Under the pieces are notes generated by a model that was given only the letters and a program-made list of their open reading frames with translations, was not told the origin of the DNA and ran no database searches. A DNA stretch of 64,000 bases, from positions 1 through 64,000 of the forward strand of contig CAVENX010000055.1 of the NCBI GenBank assembly GCA_963617275.1, in the 5' to 3' direction. The translations under genes and the position numbers were made by a program. This DNA is from Limivicinus sp963617275. GTDB lineage: Bacteria > Bacillota > Clostridia > Oscillospirales > Oscillospiraceae. Shown here piece by piece: positions 8,627-16,761 of the stretch (the stretch's first letter is position 1; each line of letters opens with the position of its first letter).

Positions 8627-8892
8627 CATGAAAAAAATAAAAGCAGAGCATAACAGAAAAATCCTTTAAGATGAGTTCAAAGGCAGCGCTGGCGGCGAAA
8701 AGTACCAGACTATCCTGACCGACTTAGGAGCAGCATGCTGCTGTCTCAAGCGGCCATTTCATTATACTGCGAAAGCGTGGGCGGCACGCCGCCCACGCTT
8801 TCGCTGCTATTTTTGCTAAGCTCTACCCCAACTATTGACATTGAACCATAATTTCGTTGCGAAGAGTATGCCGTTTTGATCGGAGAATGTTA
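8627..8892. other. Intergenic boundary with a 17-bp inverted repeat at 8769-8804
   Basis: No gene is recognisable here. The main feature is a perfect 17-bp inverted repeat (8769-8785 against 8788-8804, arm GCGAAAGCGTGGGCGGC) separated by 2 bases and followed by TGCTATTTTTG, which resembles an intrinsic terminator. A short palindrome GCAGCATGCTGC lies near 8730. The stretch separates the transporter cassette from the fucose genes and is a plausible edge of an acquired segment. Confidence 0.5.
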
Positions 8893-9342
8893 TCAGAGCT
8901 TGATGACGCCCTTCTGGAGGATTATATTGGCATAGACAGCCGTCTCGCCGGATTGGAGGATGCAGTAACAGGTGCGCGCCTGATCGTAAAACTCAAAACG
9001 TTCATAGCGGCCTATTGCGGCGGCACCGCGATCGTCATGCTTTGCGACGGTTTTCTCATAATCCGCCCATACGGGTATGACGAGATCCCTGTCGCAGTCC
9101 ATTTTTTCCATGAGCATAACAGGGTGCTCAACATAGGTGTCGAGCGGGATGACCTGCAAGATCGCGTCCAGAAGCTCGTTTATCCCGTGACCGTCGGCAC
9201 GGATAAAGACGCAGTTGTTGGGCTTCGCCATTGATTCGCCGGGAAAATTGCCGTCGCCGATACAGATGCGGTCGCCGTGCCCCATTGAATTGAGCGCCGC
9301 CAGCAGCTCGGACGACAGTATCGGGGGGATGTTTTTAAGCAT
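8893..9342 (-). CDS. fucU: L-fucose mutarotase / RbsD-FucU family protein
   Basis: A 149-residue RbsD/FucU-family protein that would interconvert the anomers of L-fucose (or a related sugar). Family signs are the start MLKNIPPILSSELLAAL, GHGDRICIGDGNFPG and the C-terminal YANIILQKGV. The size is normal for the family. It follows fucI on the same strand with a 60-base gap holding a GC-rich hairpin, and has the ribosome binding site AGGAGTAAATT. FucU versus D-ribose pyranase is decided mainly by the fucI neighbour. Confidence 0.88.
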   Translation of the reverse strand: MLKNIPPILSSELLAALNSMGHGDRICIGDGNFPGESMAKPNNCVFIRADGHGINELLDAILQVIPLDTYVEHPVMLMEKMDCDRDLVIPVWADYEKTVAKHDDRGAAAIGRYERFEFYDQARTCYCILQSGETAVYANIILQKGVIKL

Positions 9343-9366
9343 AATTTACTCCTGATAATTTATTGC

Positions 9367-9388
9367 AGGGCGGGTCTGAACCCGCCCT
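9367..9388 (-). terminator. Hairpin between fucI and fucU
   Basis: AGGGCGGGT (9367-9375), loop CTGA, ACCCGCCCT (9380-9388). The stem is perfect but is not followed by a T-run on the minus strand. It may reduce fucU expression or stabilise the fucI mRNA rather than terminate fully. Confidence 0.4.
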
Positions 9389-9403
9389 TTATGCCTTTAA
9401 GTA

Positions 9404-11245
9404 TCAACCGCGGATATTTTTGTAAAGAGGACCGTATGCGGCGCAGGCGCGGTAATCCTGACCTTCCTTGTCCATGCCGAACGCGTTCCATGCGGCAGGA
9501 CGGAATATCTTCTCTTCCGGAACGTTGTGCATGCACACGGGGATACGGAGCATGGAACAGAGCGTGATAAGATCTGCGCCTATGTGACCGTAGGATATCG
9601 CGCCGTGGTTTGCACCCCAGTTCTGCATGACCTCATATGCGGACTTGAAGGGGCTGCCTTCCTTGCCGTCACAGCGCGGGGTGAACCATGTGCAGGGCCA
9701 TGTGGGATTAGTGCGCTCCATGAGCGTGTCGGTCACTTTGTCGGGAAGATTGATTGTCCATCCTTCGGCGATTTGCAGCACGGGACCGAGCCCCTTGACG
9801 AGGTTAAGGCGTATCATGGTAACGGGCATCTCAGCACGGGTGACAAAGTGGCTGGAGAAGCCGCCGCCGCGGAAGTTGTCAAACCCTGCCTCGCACCAGA
9901 CGGTAGCGTCGGTCATCTTCCTGATATCTTCGTCGGTCACGTCGAACCAGCGTTTCATAACGTGTTCGCCGTTTTCGTCAACGCATTCGCCGCAGGCGTC
10001 AAGACAGGCCGCGCCGGAATTGAGCAGGTGGATAATACCGCCGTTTTCCTTTGCTTTGCCCTCAAGCTCATACCCGGTGACGCGCTTTGTCGCCTCACAT
10101 GACCAATATGTACGCACGTCCGCGAAAATCTGCGCACGGTTGGTGAGCAGCTCCATAAAAAGCATACCGAGACCGTTGAGTATATCGTTTTCGGTGGCAA
10201 AGACCATAGGCTCTTTTTTGCCGGTAAAGTCGAAAGAGGAGTTGAGGACCGCTTCCGGATAGTCGCAGTTGGGCCAATGATCTGTCCACTGGCGCTGTCC
10301 TTGGAAGCCGGCGCAGATAGCGTTATGGCCGAGCTTTTCTTCACCGAAGGCGTCGGGCAGATTGGGATTGCCCTGAATGAGATCCTTGATGATGCAGTAC
10401 ATCTTTATAGTGAACTCCCACTGCTTTTCCTTTTCCTCATCGGTGAATTTGATCCTTCTCTTTTCGCCGAGGAACTCGACCTCAGCGGGGTTATCGTCGC
10501 GCCCTTCCTTGCAGTGCTCCTTTGTCCATGCAAGCGCTTTCTCTACCTCTTCGGACACATAAATGCCCTCTTCCATGCGGCGGAGGATCTCCACCTCGTC
10601 AACGGATTCGACGCGCATACCGAGATATTCCTCGATAAACGCCTGATCCATGATCGAGCCGCCTATGCCCATGCAGACGGAGCCGATTTGGAGATAGCTC
10701 TTTCCGCGCATTGTAGCGGCGGCTATTGCGGCGCGCGCAAAGCGGAGAAGCTTTTCCTTTACGTCGCAGGGAATATCCGTGACCTGATCACGATCCTGAA
10801 CCTCATGGCCGTAGATGCCGAACGCGGGAAGCCCTTTCTGCGCGTGGGTCGCAAGCACGGAGGCGAGATACACGGCACCGGGACGCTCCGTCCCGTTGAA
10901 GCCCCAGACGCCCTTGATCGTCATGGGGTCGGTGTCCATTGTCTCGGAGCCGTAGCACCAGCAGGGGGTGACGGACAGAGTTATCGCAACGCCTTCCTTG
11001 CGGAACTGTTCCGCGCATGCGGCGGATTCCGGTACGCGGCCGATGCTGTGGTTCGCTATAACGACCCTGACCGGTTCGCCGTTGGAATAGCATAGGTTTT
11101 CTTCAAACAGTTTCTTTGCCGCCTCGGCCATCTCCATGACCTGTCCCTCAAGGCTTTGCCGAAGCTGAACGGGGCCTTCGCGCCCGTCGATAATGGGGCG
11201 AATGCCGATGACCGGATAATCTCCGATATAACGATTTTTTGCCAT
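9404..11245 (-). CDS. fucI: L-fucose isomerase
   Basis: A 613-residue L-fucose (D-arabinose) isomerase that converts L-fucose to L-fuculose in the cytoplasm, Mn2+-dependent in the family. Diagnostic stretches are IGIRPIIDGR at the N-terminus, ATENDILNG and QIFADVRTYW, which hold the metal-binding Glu and Asp, and a C-terminal WNAFGMDKEGQDYRACAAYGPLY. I chose ATG 11245, preceded by AAGGAGACTGC; an upstream frame to 11353 covers the promoter and is not coding. A divergent PfkB kinase and downstream fucU complete the locus. No fuculose-phosphate aldolase or FGGY fuculokinase is present in the window. Confidence 0.95.
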   Translation of the reverse strand: MAKNRYIGDYPVIGIRPIIDGREGPVQLRQSLEGQVMEMAEAAKKLFEENLCYSNGEPVRVVIANHSIGRVPESAACAEQFRKEGVAITLSVTPCWCYGSETMDTDPMTIKGVWGFNGTERPGAVYLASVLATHAQKGLPAFGIYGHEVQDRDQVTDIPCDVKEKLLRFARAAIAAATMRGKSYLQIGSVCMGIGGSIMDQAFIEEYLGMRVESVDEVEILRRMEEGIYVSEEVEKALAWTKEHCKEGRDDNPAEVEFLGEKRRIKFTDEEKEKQWEFTIKMYCIIKDLIQGNPNLPDAFGEEKLGHNAICAGFQGQRQWTDHWPNCDYPEAVLNSSFDFTGKKEPMVFATENDILNGLGMLFMELLTNRAQIFADVRTYWSCEATKRVTGYELEGKAKENGGIIHLLNSGAACLDACGECVDENGEHVMKRWFDVTDEDIRKMTDATVWCEAGFDNFRGGGFSSHFVTRAEMPVTMIRLNLVKGLGPVLQIAEGWTINLPDKVTDTLMERTNPTWPCTWFTPRCDGKEGSPFKSAYEVMQNWGANHGAISYGHIGADLITLCSMLRIPVCMHNVPEEKIFRPAAWNAFGMDKEGQDYRACAAYGPLYKNIRG

Positions 11246-11293
11246 GTTTGCAGTCTCCTTTTCAGCGTTAATTTGCATTTTGATGTTGGAAGC

Positions 11294-11322
11294 ATTATAA
11301 CATCCGTTTTTAAGATTGGCAA
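11294..11322 (-). promoter_or_regulatory. Sigma-A promoter of fucI-fucU
   Basis: On the minus strand TTGCCA (11317-11322), a 17-bp spacer and TATAAT (11294-11299) give a near-consensus promoter about 45 bases upstream of the fucI start. Confidence 0.75.
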
Positions 11323-11341
11323 GTACATTTTCAACAAAAAC

Positions 11342-11351
11342 GAACCGGTTC
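11342..11351. promoter_or_regulatory. Palindrome GAACCGGTTC, candidate sugar-regulator operator
   Basis: A perfect 10-bp palindrome with a central CG, located between the divergent fucI and kinase promoters, about 20 bp upstream of the fucI -35 element. LacI/GalR-family operators have this symmetry. The cognate regulator is not encoded nearby, so the assignment is weak. Confidence 0.35.
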
Positions 11352-11419
11352 AACAGGACTGTAATACGTGCATTATCACAACAACATGAGCCGCCTTGAC
11401 AGCATTTGATCTTTCGCTA

Positions 11420-11448
11420 TTGCAAACAGCGAAAACAAATGGTAAAAT
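11420..11448 (+). promoter_or_regulatory. Sigma-A promoter of the PfkB kinase gene
   Basis: TTGCAA (11420-11425), a 17-bp spacer and TAAAAT (11443-11448) lie 48 bp upstream of the kinase ATG. A second TTGACA at 11396 has no good partner -10. Confidence 0.6.
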
Positions 11449-11495
11449 ATTTATAATAAATAAGGAACAAAAGTGCCATTTTACGGAGGAGCGTT

Positions 11496-12458
11496 ATGAT
11501 AAAAGCCGTTTCGGCAGGAGATCTGCTCATAGACTTCAATACCATATCCACGGATGCGCTCGGCTACCCGGCTTTGCAGGCTAATCCCGGCGGGGATGTA
11601 GGCAACTATATTGCCGCGATGAGCCGTTTCGGGGCGGACGCATATTTCATAGGCAAACTCGGCAATGACGCTTTCGGACACCTTATCATGAAAACGCTGA
11701 AAGATATCGGCGTCAACACCTCCGGCATAGTTGTGACCGACGATGCCTTTACAACGCTTGCCTTTGTCACGCTTGACGAAACCGGGGATCGTGAGTTCTC
11801 GTTTGCGAGAAAGCCGGGAGCGGACATTCTGCTTGATTTTGACGAGATCGACCTGTCGATCCTGGACAGCGCGGATGTTCTGCACATAAGCTCCGTCGGC
11901 ATGACGGATGAGCCTTCGCGCACGGCGCTAAGAAAGCTTGCGGAGTATGCAAAGAGCAGGGGAGTGCTGATAAGCTATGACCCGAACCTCCGTCTCCCGC
12001 TATGGAAGAGTGAGGAGGAAGCGCGGGAGCAGATGCTGTGGGGGCTGTCGATCGCAGACGCCGCAAAGATCGGCGAGGAGGAAATTGACTTCATCTACGG
12101 CTTTGGCTGCTCACCGGAAGAGGCTGCGGAGAGAATACTTGCGCTCAATGACAACCTCCGCCTTGTGTTCGCCACCTGCGGCGCAAGGGGCTGCTTCTAT
12201 AATAACCGCACCGTAAAGGGCTTTGTCCATGCGCTGAGCGATATCAAGGTCATTGATACGGTGGGGGCGGGCGATATTTTCGGGGGCAGTGCGATGTTCA
12301 GACTCCTTTCTCTCGGCAAGAGCATCGAGAAGCTGAGCAAGGGCGAGCTTGACGATATCGTTCGCTTTGCCTGCACGGCGGCGGGGCTGTCCACGACAAA
12401 GCACGGGGGCATCCCGAGTATTCCGACTCTTGAGGAAGTTGAGCGGGCAATGAAATAA
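11496..12458 (+). CDS. PfkB-family carbohydrate kinase
   Basis: A 320-residue ribokinase/fructokinase-family (PfkB) sugar kinase. It has the N-terminal SAGDLLIDF and the substrate-site PGGDVGNYIAAMSRFGADAYFIGKLGND. Near residue 250 is DTVGAGD, whose Asp is the catalytic base. The ribosome binding site is CGGAGGAG. It is divergent from fucI with its own promoter, so it may phosphorylate the product of FucI, L-fuculose or D-ribulose, in place of the missing FGGY-type FucK. That is inference: most members with this sequence act on fructose or ribose. Confidence 0.85.
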   Translation: MIKAVSAGDLLIDFNTISTDALGYPALQANPGGDVGNYIAAMSRFGADAYFIGKLGNDAFGHLIMKTLKDIGVNTSGIVVTDDAFTTLAFVTLDETGDREFSFARKPGADILLDFDEIDLSILDSADVLHISSVGMTDEPSRTALRKLAEYAKSRGVLISYDPNLRLPLWKSEEEAREQMLWGLSIADAAKIGEEEIDFIYGFGCSPEEAAERILALNDNLRLVFATCGARGCFYNNRTVKGFVHALSDIKVIDTVGAGDIFGGSAMFRLLSLGKSIEKLSKGELDDIVRFACTAAGLSTTKHGGIPSIPTLEEVERAMK

Positions 12459-12481
12459 TTGGGACAAACGGGGGAACTGCT

Positions 12482-12829
12482 ATGGATATTTTTAACTCAT
12501 ACTGCGTGATAATAGGCGCTGGCGCGGTCTGCGCCGGTATTTACATGCTCATAACAAAGAAACTGATCGGACGCAATACCGGCAGCGCGAACAAGGAAAC
12601 CATTATGAAATTCCTTCCGATCGAGGTCGTGACCTATGTCGTTGAGGGACTTCTGCTGGTGCTTATGGGTCTGCCGCAGTATTTCCCGTTCATGGAAAAT
12701 GATTTTGCGGTCTATACGGCGATAGGCATCGCGCTTGCGATCATTGCCGTAAACGTTGTTCTCGGGAAGAAGTATTTTCCCGACGCGAAAGCGCCAGCTT
12801 CGCGTGAACAGGGACCGAGACTCAAATGA
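12482..12829 (+). CDS. Small membrane protein of unknown function
   Basis: 115 residues with three predicted membrane segments (about 8-25, 52-68 and 75-93) separated by short charged loops, and a soluble basic C-terminus. It begins 23 bases after the kinase stop, so it is probably cotranscribed with it. I recognise no family. A GC-rich hairpin (12843-12860) lies between it and enolase. Confidence 0.6.
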   Translation: MDIFNSYCVIIGAGAVCAGIYMLITKKLIGRNTGSANKETIMKFLPIEVVTYVVEGLLLVLMGLPQYFPFMENDFAVYTAIGIALAIIAVNVVLGKKYFPDAKAPASREQGPRLK

Positions 12830-12906
12830 TTTTTTACCTGCCGCGCCGGTATTCCGGCGCAGTCCGGGCATAATATAAACATACTTTTTTCGGAGGTCAG
12901 TACAAA

Positions 12907-14196
12907 ATGAAACAGTATTTTGAGATAGTTGACGTTATGGCGCGGGAGATACTTGATTCCCGCGGAAATCCCACTGTCGAGGTGGAGGTCACTCTGGACG
13001 ACGGCACGGTTGGACGCGCCGCGGTTCCCTCCGGCGCATCTACGGGAATGTATGAGGCGTGCGAACTGCGCGACGGCGACAAGCATCGCTACGGCGGCAA
13101 AGGTGTGCTGACAGCAGTTGAAAATGTCAATGGAGAGATCGCGGAGGCGATGGTCGGACTTAACGTGCTTGATCAGACCTCGATCGACAGGATGCTTATT
13201 GAGATCGACGGTACGCCGAACAAAACGCGTCTCGGCGCGAACGCGATATTGGGCGCATCCCTTGCCTGCGCCAAAGCAGGCGCGGAGGCGACAGGGCAGA
13301 GCCTTTACAATTATATCGGCGGCGTGAACGCAAAAACCCTGCCCGTGCCGATGATGAACGTTCTCAACGGCGGCGCGCATGCGCTGTCTTCCAATGTCGA
13401 TATTCAGGAATTTATGATAATGCCCGTCGGGGCTGAAAGCTTCAAGGAAGCGCTGCGCATGTGCGCGGAGGTTTTCCATGCGCTCAAGAAAGTCGTACCC
13501 GCCAGCGGCGTCGGCGATGAAGGCGGATATGCGCCGAATCTCGACAGCGACGAAGACGCACTCAAGGCTCTTGTCAAGGCAATAGAGCTTGCCGGATACG
13601 AGCCGGGCGAGGACTTCATGATCGCCATAGACGGCGCCGTTTCCGATTGGTACAGCAGCGAGGATAAGTGCTATCACCTTCCGAAGCGCGGGACGGTCAT
13701 GACCAGCGAGCAGATGGTCGATATGTGGGAGAGTTTTGTTGACAAATATCCCATTATCTCCATTGAGGACGGTATGGGCGAAAACGACTGGGCGGGCTGG
13801 CAGCTTATGACGAGCCGCCTCGGCAGCCGTATCCAGATAGTTGGCGACGATCTGTTTGTCACAAATACCGCGAGAATAAGAAAGGGGATAGAGCTGAAAG
13901 CGGCTAATGCGGTGCTTATCAAGCTCAACCAGATAGGTACGCTCACCGAAACGCTCGACGCTATCGAAATGGCACACCGCGCAGGCTGGACGGCGGTCGT
14001 TTCGCATCGCTCAGGCGAGACGGAGGATACCACTATCGCCGACATTTCCGTCGCCGTCAATGCCGGTCAGATCAAAACGGGTGCGCCGTCACGTACCGAC
14101 AGGGTCGCAAAATACAATCAGCTCCTCAGAATAGAGGATGAGCTTTTCGACGCCGCGCAGTATCCCGGTGCGGACGCGTTTTTCTCAATAAGATAA
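12907..14196 (+). CDS. eno: Enolase (phosphopyruvate hydratase)
   Basis: A 429-residue enolase that interconverts 2-phosphoglycerate and phosphoenolpyruvate, full length. Visible family signatures are AREILDSRGNPTVEVEV, the general acid/base region GDEGGYAPNL, the metal ligands in ISIEDGMGENDWAG and VGDDLFVTN, LIKLNQIGTLTET, and the closing SHRSGETEDTTIAD. The ribosome binding site is CGGAGG (12892-12897). It is monocistronic, with a strong terminator immediately after it. Confidence 0.98.
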   Translation: MKQYFEIVDVMAREILDSRGNPTVEVEVTLDDGTVGRAAVPSGASTGMYEACELRDGDKHRYGGKGVLTAVENVNGEIAEAMVGLNVLDQTSIDRMLIEIDGTPNKTRLGANAILGASLACAKAGAEATGQSLYNYIGGVNAKTLPVPMMNVLNGGAHALSSNVDIQEFMIMPVGAESFKEALRMCAEVFHALKKVVPASGVGDEGGYAPNLDSDEDALKALVKAIELAGYEPGEDFMIAIDGAVSDWYSSEDKCYHLPKRGTVMTSEQMVDMWESFVDKYPIISIEDGMGENDWAGWQLMTSRLGSRIQIVGDDLFVTNTARIRKGIELKAANAVLIKLNQIGTLTETLDAIEMAHRAGWTAVVSHRSGETEDTTIADISVAVNAGQIKTGAPSRTDRVAKYNQLLRIEDELFDAAQYPGADAFFSIR

Positions 14197-14204
14197 ATTT
14201 TTCG

Positions 14205-14241
14205 GCAGAGCATACCCCGGACACGGATATGCTCTGCTTTT
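14205..14241 (+). terminator. Intrinsic terminator of eno
   Basis: GCAGAGCATA (14205-14214) pairs with TATGCTCTGC (14228-14237), 10 bp perfect, followed by TTTTG. It starts 9 bases after the eno stop. Confidence 0.9.
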
Positions 14242-14265
14242 GCGGTATACGGATAAGGAGTTTGA

Positions 14266-15270
14266 ATGAAAAACAGAAGATTTTTTACTGCGTTGTGCAT
14301 TGTTCTGACCGCGACAGTATTGATAGGCGGTGCGGCGGCTTTTGCGGAAAATGCGGACAACGGCATTGAATATAACTACCTTTCGGCGCAGGAGTGCGCG
14401 GATACGCTGAGAGGGCTTGATACATACTATGATAATATCAGCATGAAATGCCTGCAATTCTTCATGCAGGAAAAGGATGCGGACGTCAAGCGGTATATCG
14501 AGTACTCGGCGGCACAGGCGCGTGATTTTACCGAGGCGGAGATGAAGCTGCTTGACAGAACCGTTGAGAGTATAGAAAATAAGCTTGACGCGGCAGGGAT
14601 GCATCTGCCGGAAAACAAAACCCTGTCTTTTGCGAAAACGACGATGCAGGAAGCGTCGGGCGCGGGCGGATATACGCACGGAACGACAGTTTTCCTCTCC
14701 GAAAGCAGACTGGCGGCGTGGGTCGAGAATGAAGAAAGCTATAAATACACGGCAGAGGTGACCGTGGCGCATGAGCTGTTTCACTGCCTGACGCGCAATA
14801 ATCCGGAATTTCGACGGGCGATGTATTCCTTTATCGGCTTCACCGTGACGGATGCTGACTTTGACATTCCGGAGTACGTGCGTGAGCAGATGATCGCAAA
14901 CCCGGACGTGGGTCATCACGACAGCTATGCGGCCTTTACCGTCAACGGGGAAAAGAAGAACTGCTATCTGGTATTTCTGTCGGAAAACGATTTTGAAAAA
15001 CCGGGAGACAGCTTCTTTGAGGGAATGTATACCGGGCTTGTCGATATTGAGGAGGGGAGGCTTTACAGCTATGCCGATGCGTCTGATTTCTATACCGTGC
15101 TGGGTGAAAACACCGATTACTGTGAGGATCCGGAGGAATGTATGGCGACTAATTTCAGCTATGCCGTTACGTTCGGAATGAACGGCCCAGACGGTCATGG
15201 CTACAAAACGCCGGAGATAATCCGGAATATAATCGCCTATATGCAGAACGGAGCGGAAACTGTGAATTAA
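14266..15270 (+). CDS. Secreted zinc metallopeptidase-like protein (HExxH)
   Basis: 334 residues. The N-terminus MKNRRFFTALCIVLTATVLIGG followed by AAAFAEN is a signal peptide with cleavage probably near residue 27. Residues 169-173 are HELFH within VTVAHELFHCL, a zincin HExxH motif. A later EECMATNFSY could supply the third ligand, as in gluzincins. The middle is rich in acidic helices. I cannot assign a peptidase family. The ribosome binding site is AAGGAG. It stands alone between the eno terminator and tetR, so the context gives no substrate. Confidence 0.65.
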   Translation: MKNRRFFTALCIVLTATVLIGGAAAFAENADNGIEYNYLSAQECADTLRGLDTYYDNISMKCLQFFMQEKDADVKRYIEYSAAQARDFTEAEMKLLDRTVESIENKLDAAGMHLPENKTLSFAKTTMQEASGAGGYTHGTTVFLSESRLAAWVENEESYKYTAEVTVAHELFHCLTRNNPEFRRAMYSFIGFTVTDADFDIPEYVREQMIANPDVGHHDSYAAFTVNGEKKNCYLVFLSENDFEKPGDSFFEGMYTGLVDIEEGRLYSYADASDFYTVLGENTDYCEDPEECMATNFSYAVTFGMNGPDGHGYKTPEIIRNIIAYMQNGAETVN

Positions 15271-15305
15271 ATGAAAAAAATCAGGCGGAAAACTGCGGTG
15301 CGCAC

Positions 15306-15359
15306 TTGACATACGTCGGAGATGATTTTATAATATGACCAAAAGGAAGAAACTGGTCA
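15306..15359 (+). promoter_or_regulatory. tetR promoter with overlapping inverted-repeat operator
   Basis: Consensus TTGACA (15306-15311), 17 bp, TATAAT (15329-15334). Directly over the expected transcription start lies TGACCA-N12-TGGTCA (15336-15341, 15354-15359), a symmetrical site suited to a TetR dimer. This implies autorepression. Because the -10 ends at 15334, an ATG at 15335 cannot be the translation start. Confidence 0.75.
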
Positions 15360-15382
15360 AAAATTCAGAGGGAGCGTGTACC

Positions 15383-15958
15383 GTGGCATTTACGGAAGAA
15401 CAAAACGAAACTATTCGGGCGGATCTTATCCGTGAGGCGAGACATTGCGGCGTGACCGTGGGTATGCGCAAAACCTCTGTGGAGCAGCTGACGGAAGCCG
15501 TCGGGATCTCAAAAGGGTCGTTTTATAAATTCTTTGACTCGAAGGAACTGCTTTTCTTTGCCGTTCTGGAGGACATTCATACGGAGTGCTTTGCCGCGGC
15601 ACAGAAGGCGCTGCGCGAAAACGAGGCTTTGCCGCCGGATGAACGTGCGTCGGCGGCGATCCTGGCGGCCTGCCGCTGGCTGTCCGGGACGCAGACCTTC
15701 GTGTTTATCGAAAACGATGCGGATTTTCTCCTGCGCAGACTTCCTCAGGAGGTCAAGTCCGCCCACTATCATGACGATGAGGTGCATATCCGGGCTTTGC
15801 TGGAGGAGAGCGGGCTCTGTCCCAAAGGAGGGATACCTCTTGCGGCGGCGACGATACGCGGCCTTATTCTGACCGTTTCGCATCAGGAGCATATCGGTGC
15901 GCTGTACCCTCAGGTTCTGGAAACGTTGGTGCACGGCGCGTGCAGGGAACTGTTTTAA
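15383..15958 (+). CDS. TetR/AcrR-family transcriptional regulator
   Basis: About 191 residues. The N-terminal HTH is clear: MRKTSVEQLTEAVGISKGSFYKFFDSKELLF is the TetR recognition region. The C-terminal ligand domain is not informative. I set the start at GTG 15383, preceded by GAGGGAG, because the ATG at 15335 lies right behind the -10 box. Targets may include itself and the methyltransferase/membrane genes that follow after a terminator. Confidence 0.85.
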   Translation: MAFTEEQNETIRADLIREARHCGVTVGMRKTSVEQLTEAVGISKGSFYKFFDSKELLFFAVLEDIHTECFAAAQKALRENEALPPDERASAAILAACRWLSGTQTFVFIENDADFLLRRLPQEVKSAHYHDDEVHIRALLEESGLCPKGGIPLAAATIRGLILTVSHQEHIGALYPQVLETLVHGACRELF

Positions 15959-15973
15959 TAGCCGGGATCCATA

Positions 15974-15996
15974 AAAAGCCGCGATTTGCGGCTTTT
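15974..15996 (+). terminator. Intrinsic terminator after tetR
   Basis: AAAAGCCGC, loop GATTT, GCGGCTTTT: a perfect 9-bp stem ending in a T-run, 15 bases after the tetR stop. Confidence 0.9.
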
Positions 15997-16008
15997 CAAA
16001 AGAATGCA

Positions 16009-16026
16009 AGTTAGCCATGCCTAACT
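16009..16026. promoter_or_regulatory. Interrupted palindrome AGTTAG-N6-CTAACT
   Basis: AGTTAG (16009-16014) and CTAACT (16021-16026) lie about 50 bp upstream of the methyltransferase gene. The half-site GTTAG/CTAAC resembles the core of DtxR/IdeR-type metal-regulator boxes. A regulatory role is inference; no metalloregulator gene is in the window. Confidence 0.35.
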
Positions 16027-16074
16027 TTCGGCGCTGAAAGAAGAAATGAATTTAACTGAGAGAGTGTGAAAATT

Positions 16075-16755
16075 ATGGAGCGTAAAGACGCGATACGCAA
16101 TGCCTATCATATGACAGGCAGCGGCAATTTTTATGATGGAATGATAACCTGTTCCACGCTCGGAGGCAGGATCGTATGCCGCTTGGTGTGGGATATGAAC
16201 AAGACGGAATGCGATGAATATCTGGAGCGGGCATTGTCCGGTATCCCGGAAAACTTTTCGGGCAGATTGCTGGAAGTCCCTGTCGGCACGGGTATTCTGA
16301 CCATGCCGGTATACAGGACGCTGCCCGACGCGGATATAACCTGCCTCGACTATTCTCCGGATATGATGGGGCAGGCACGTGGAAAGGCGGAAAAGCTCCG
16401 GCTCAGTAATGTTTCCTTCCGGCAGGGCGACGTTGGCGCCCTGCCGTATGAGGACGGAACTTTTGATATCGTTCTGTCGCTGAACGGCTTTCACGCTTTT
16501 CCGGATAAGGAGGCGGCCTATCGTGAAACGCTCCGTGTACTGAAGCCCGGAGGGACTTTCTGCGGCTGCTTTTACGTCTGTGGTGAGTGCAGAAGAACAG
16601 ACCGCCTTATCAGCACAGCTTATGAGCGGATGAAGTTTTTTACTCCGCCATATGAGACTACGTCAAGCCTGAAAGCGAGGCTGAAAAAAATGTACGCCGA
16701 TGTGACTGTCGGAAATCTGAAAAGCATTGCATGGTTCGTCTGCCGGAAAGGGTGA
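16075..16755 (+). CDS. Class I SAM-dependent methyltransferase
   Basis: About 226 residues with the Rossmann-type methyltransferase motifs: motif I LLEVPVGTGILT, motif II ADITCLDYSPDMM, the QGDVGALPYEDGTFDIVLSLNGFHAF block and motif IV VLKPGGTFCGCFY. The substrate is unknown; the C-terminal half is short. I chose ATG 16075; a GTG at 16066 is possible. The next gene, a membrane protein, starts 7 bases after its stop, so the two are cotranscribed. Confidence 0.85.
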   Translation: MERKDAIRNAYHMTGSGNFYDGMITCSTLGGRIVCRLVWDMNKTECDEYLERALSGIPENFSGRLLEVPVGTGILTMPVYRTLPDADITCLDYSPDMMGQARGKAEKLRLSNVSFRQGDVGALPYEDGTFDIVLSLNGFHAFPDKEAAYRETLRVLKPGGTFCGCFYVCGECRRTDRLISTAYERMKFFTPPYETTSSLKARLKKMYADVTVGNLKSIAWFVCRKG

Positions 16756-16761
16756 AAATAT

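Noticed and set aside
12712..14007. 431-codon minus-strand frame opposite enolase
   Set aside because: Enolase is certain here; the antisense frame lacks motifs and a start signal.
15335..15382. ATG 15335 as tetR start
   Set aside because: It directly follows the -10 box and would precede the transcript start; GTG 15383 with GAGGGAG fits.
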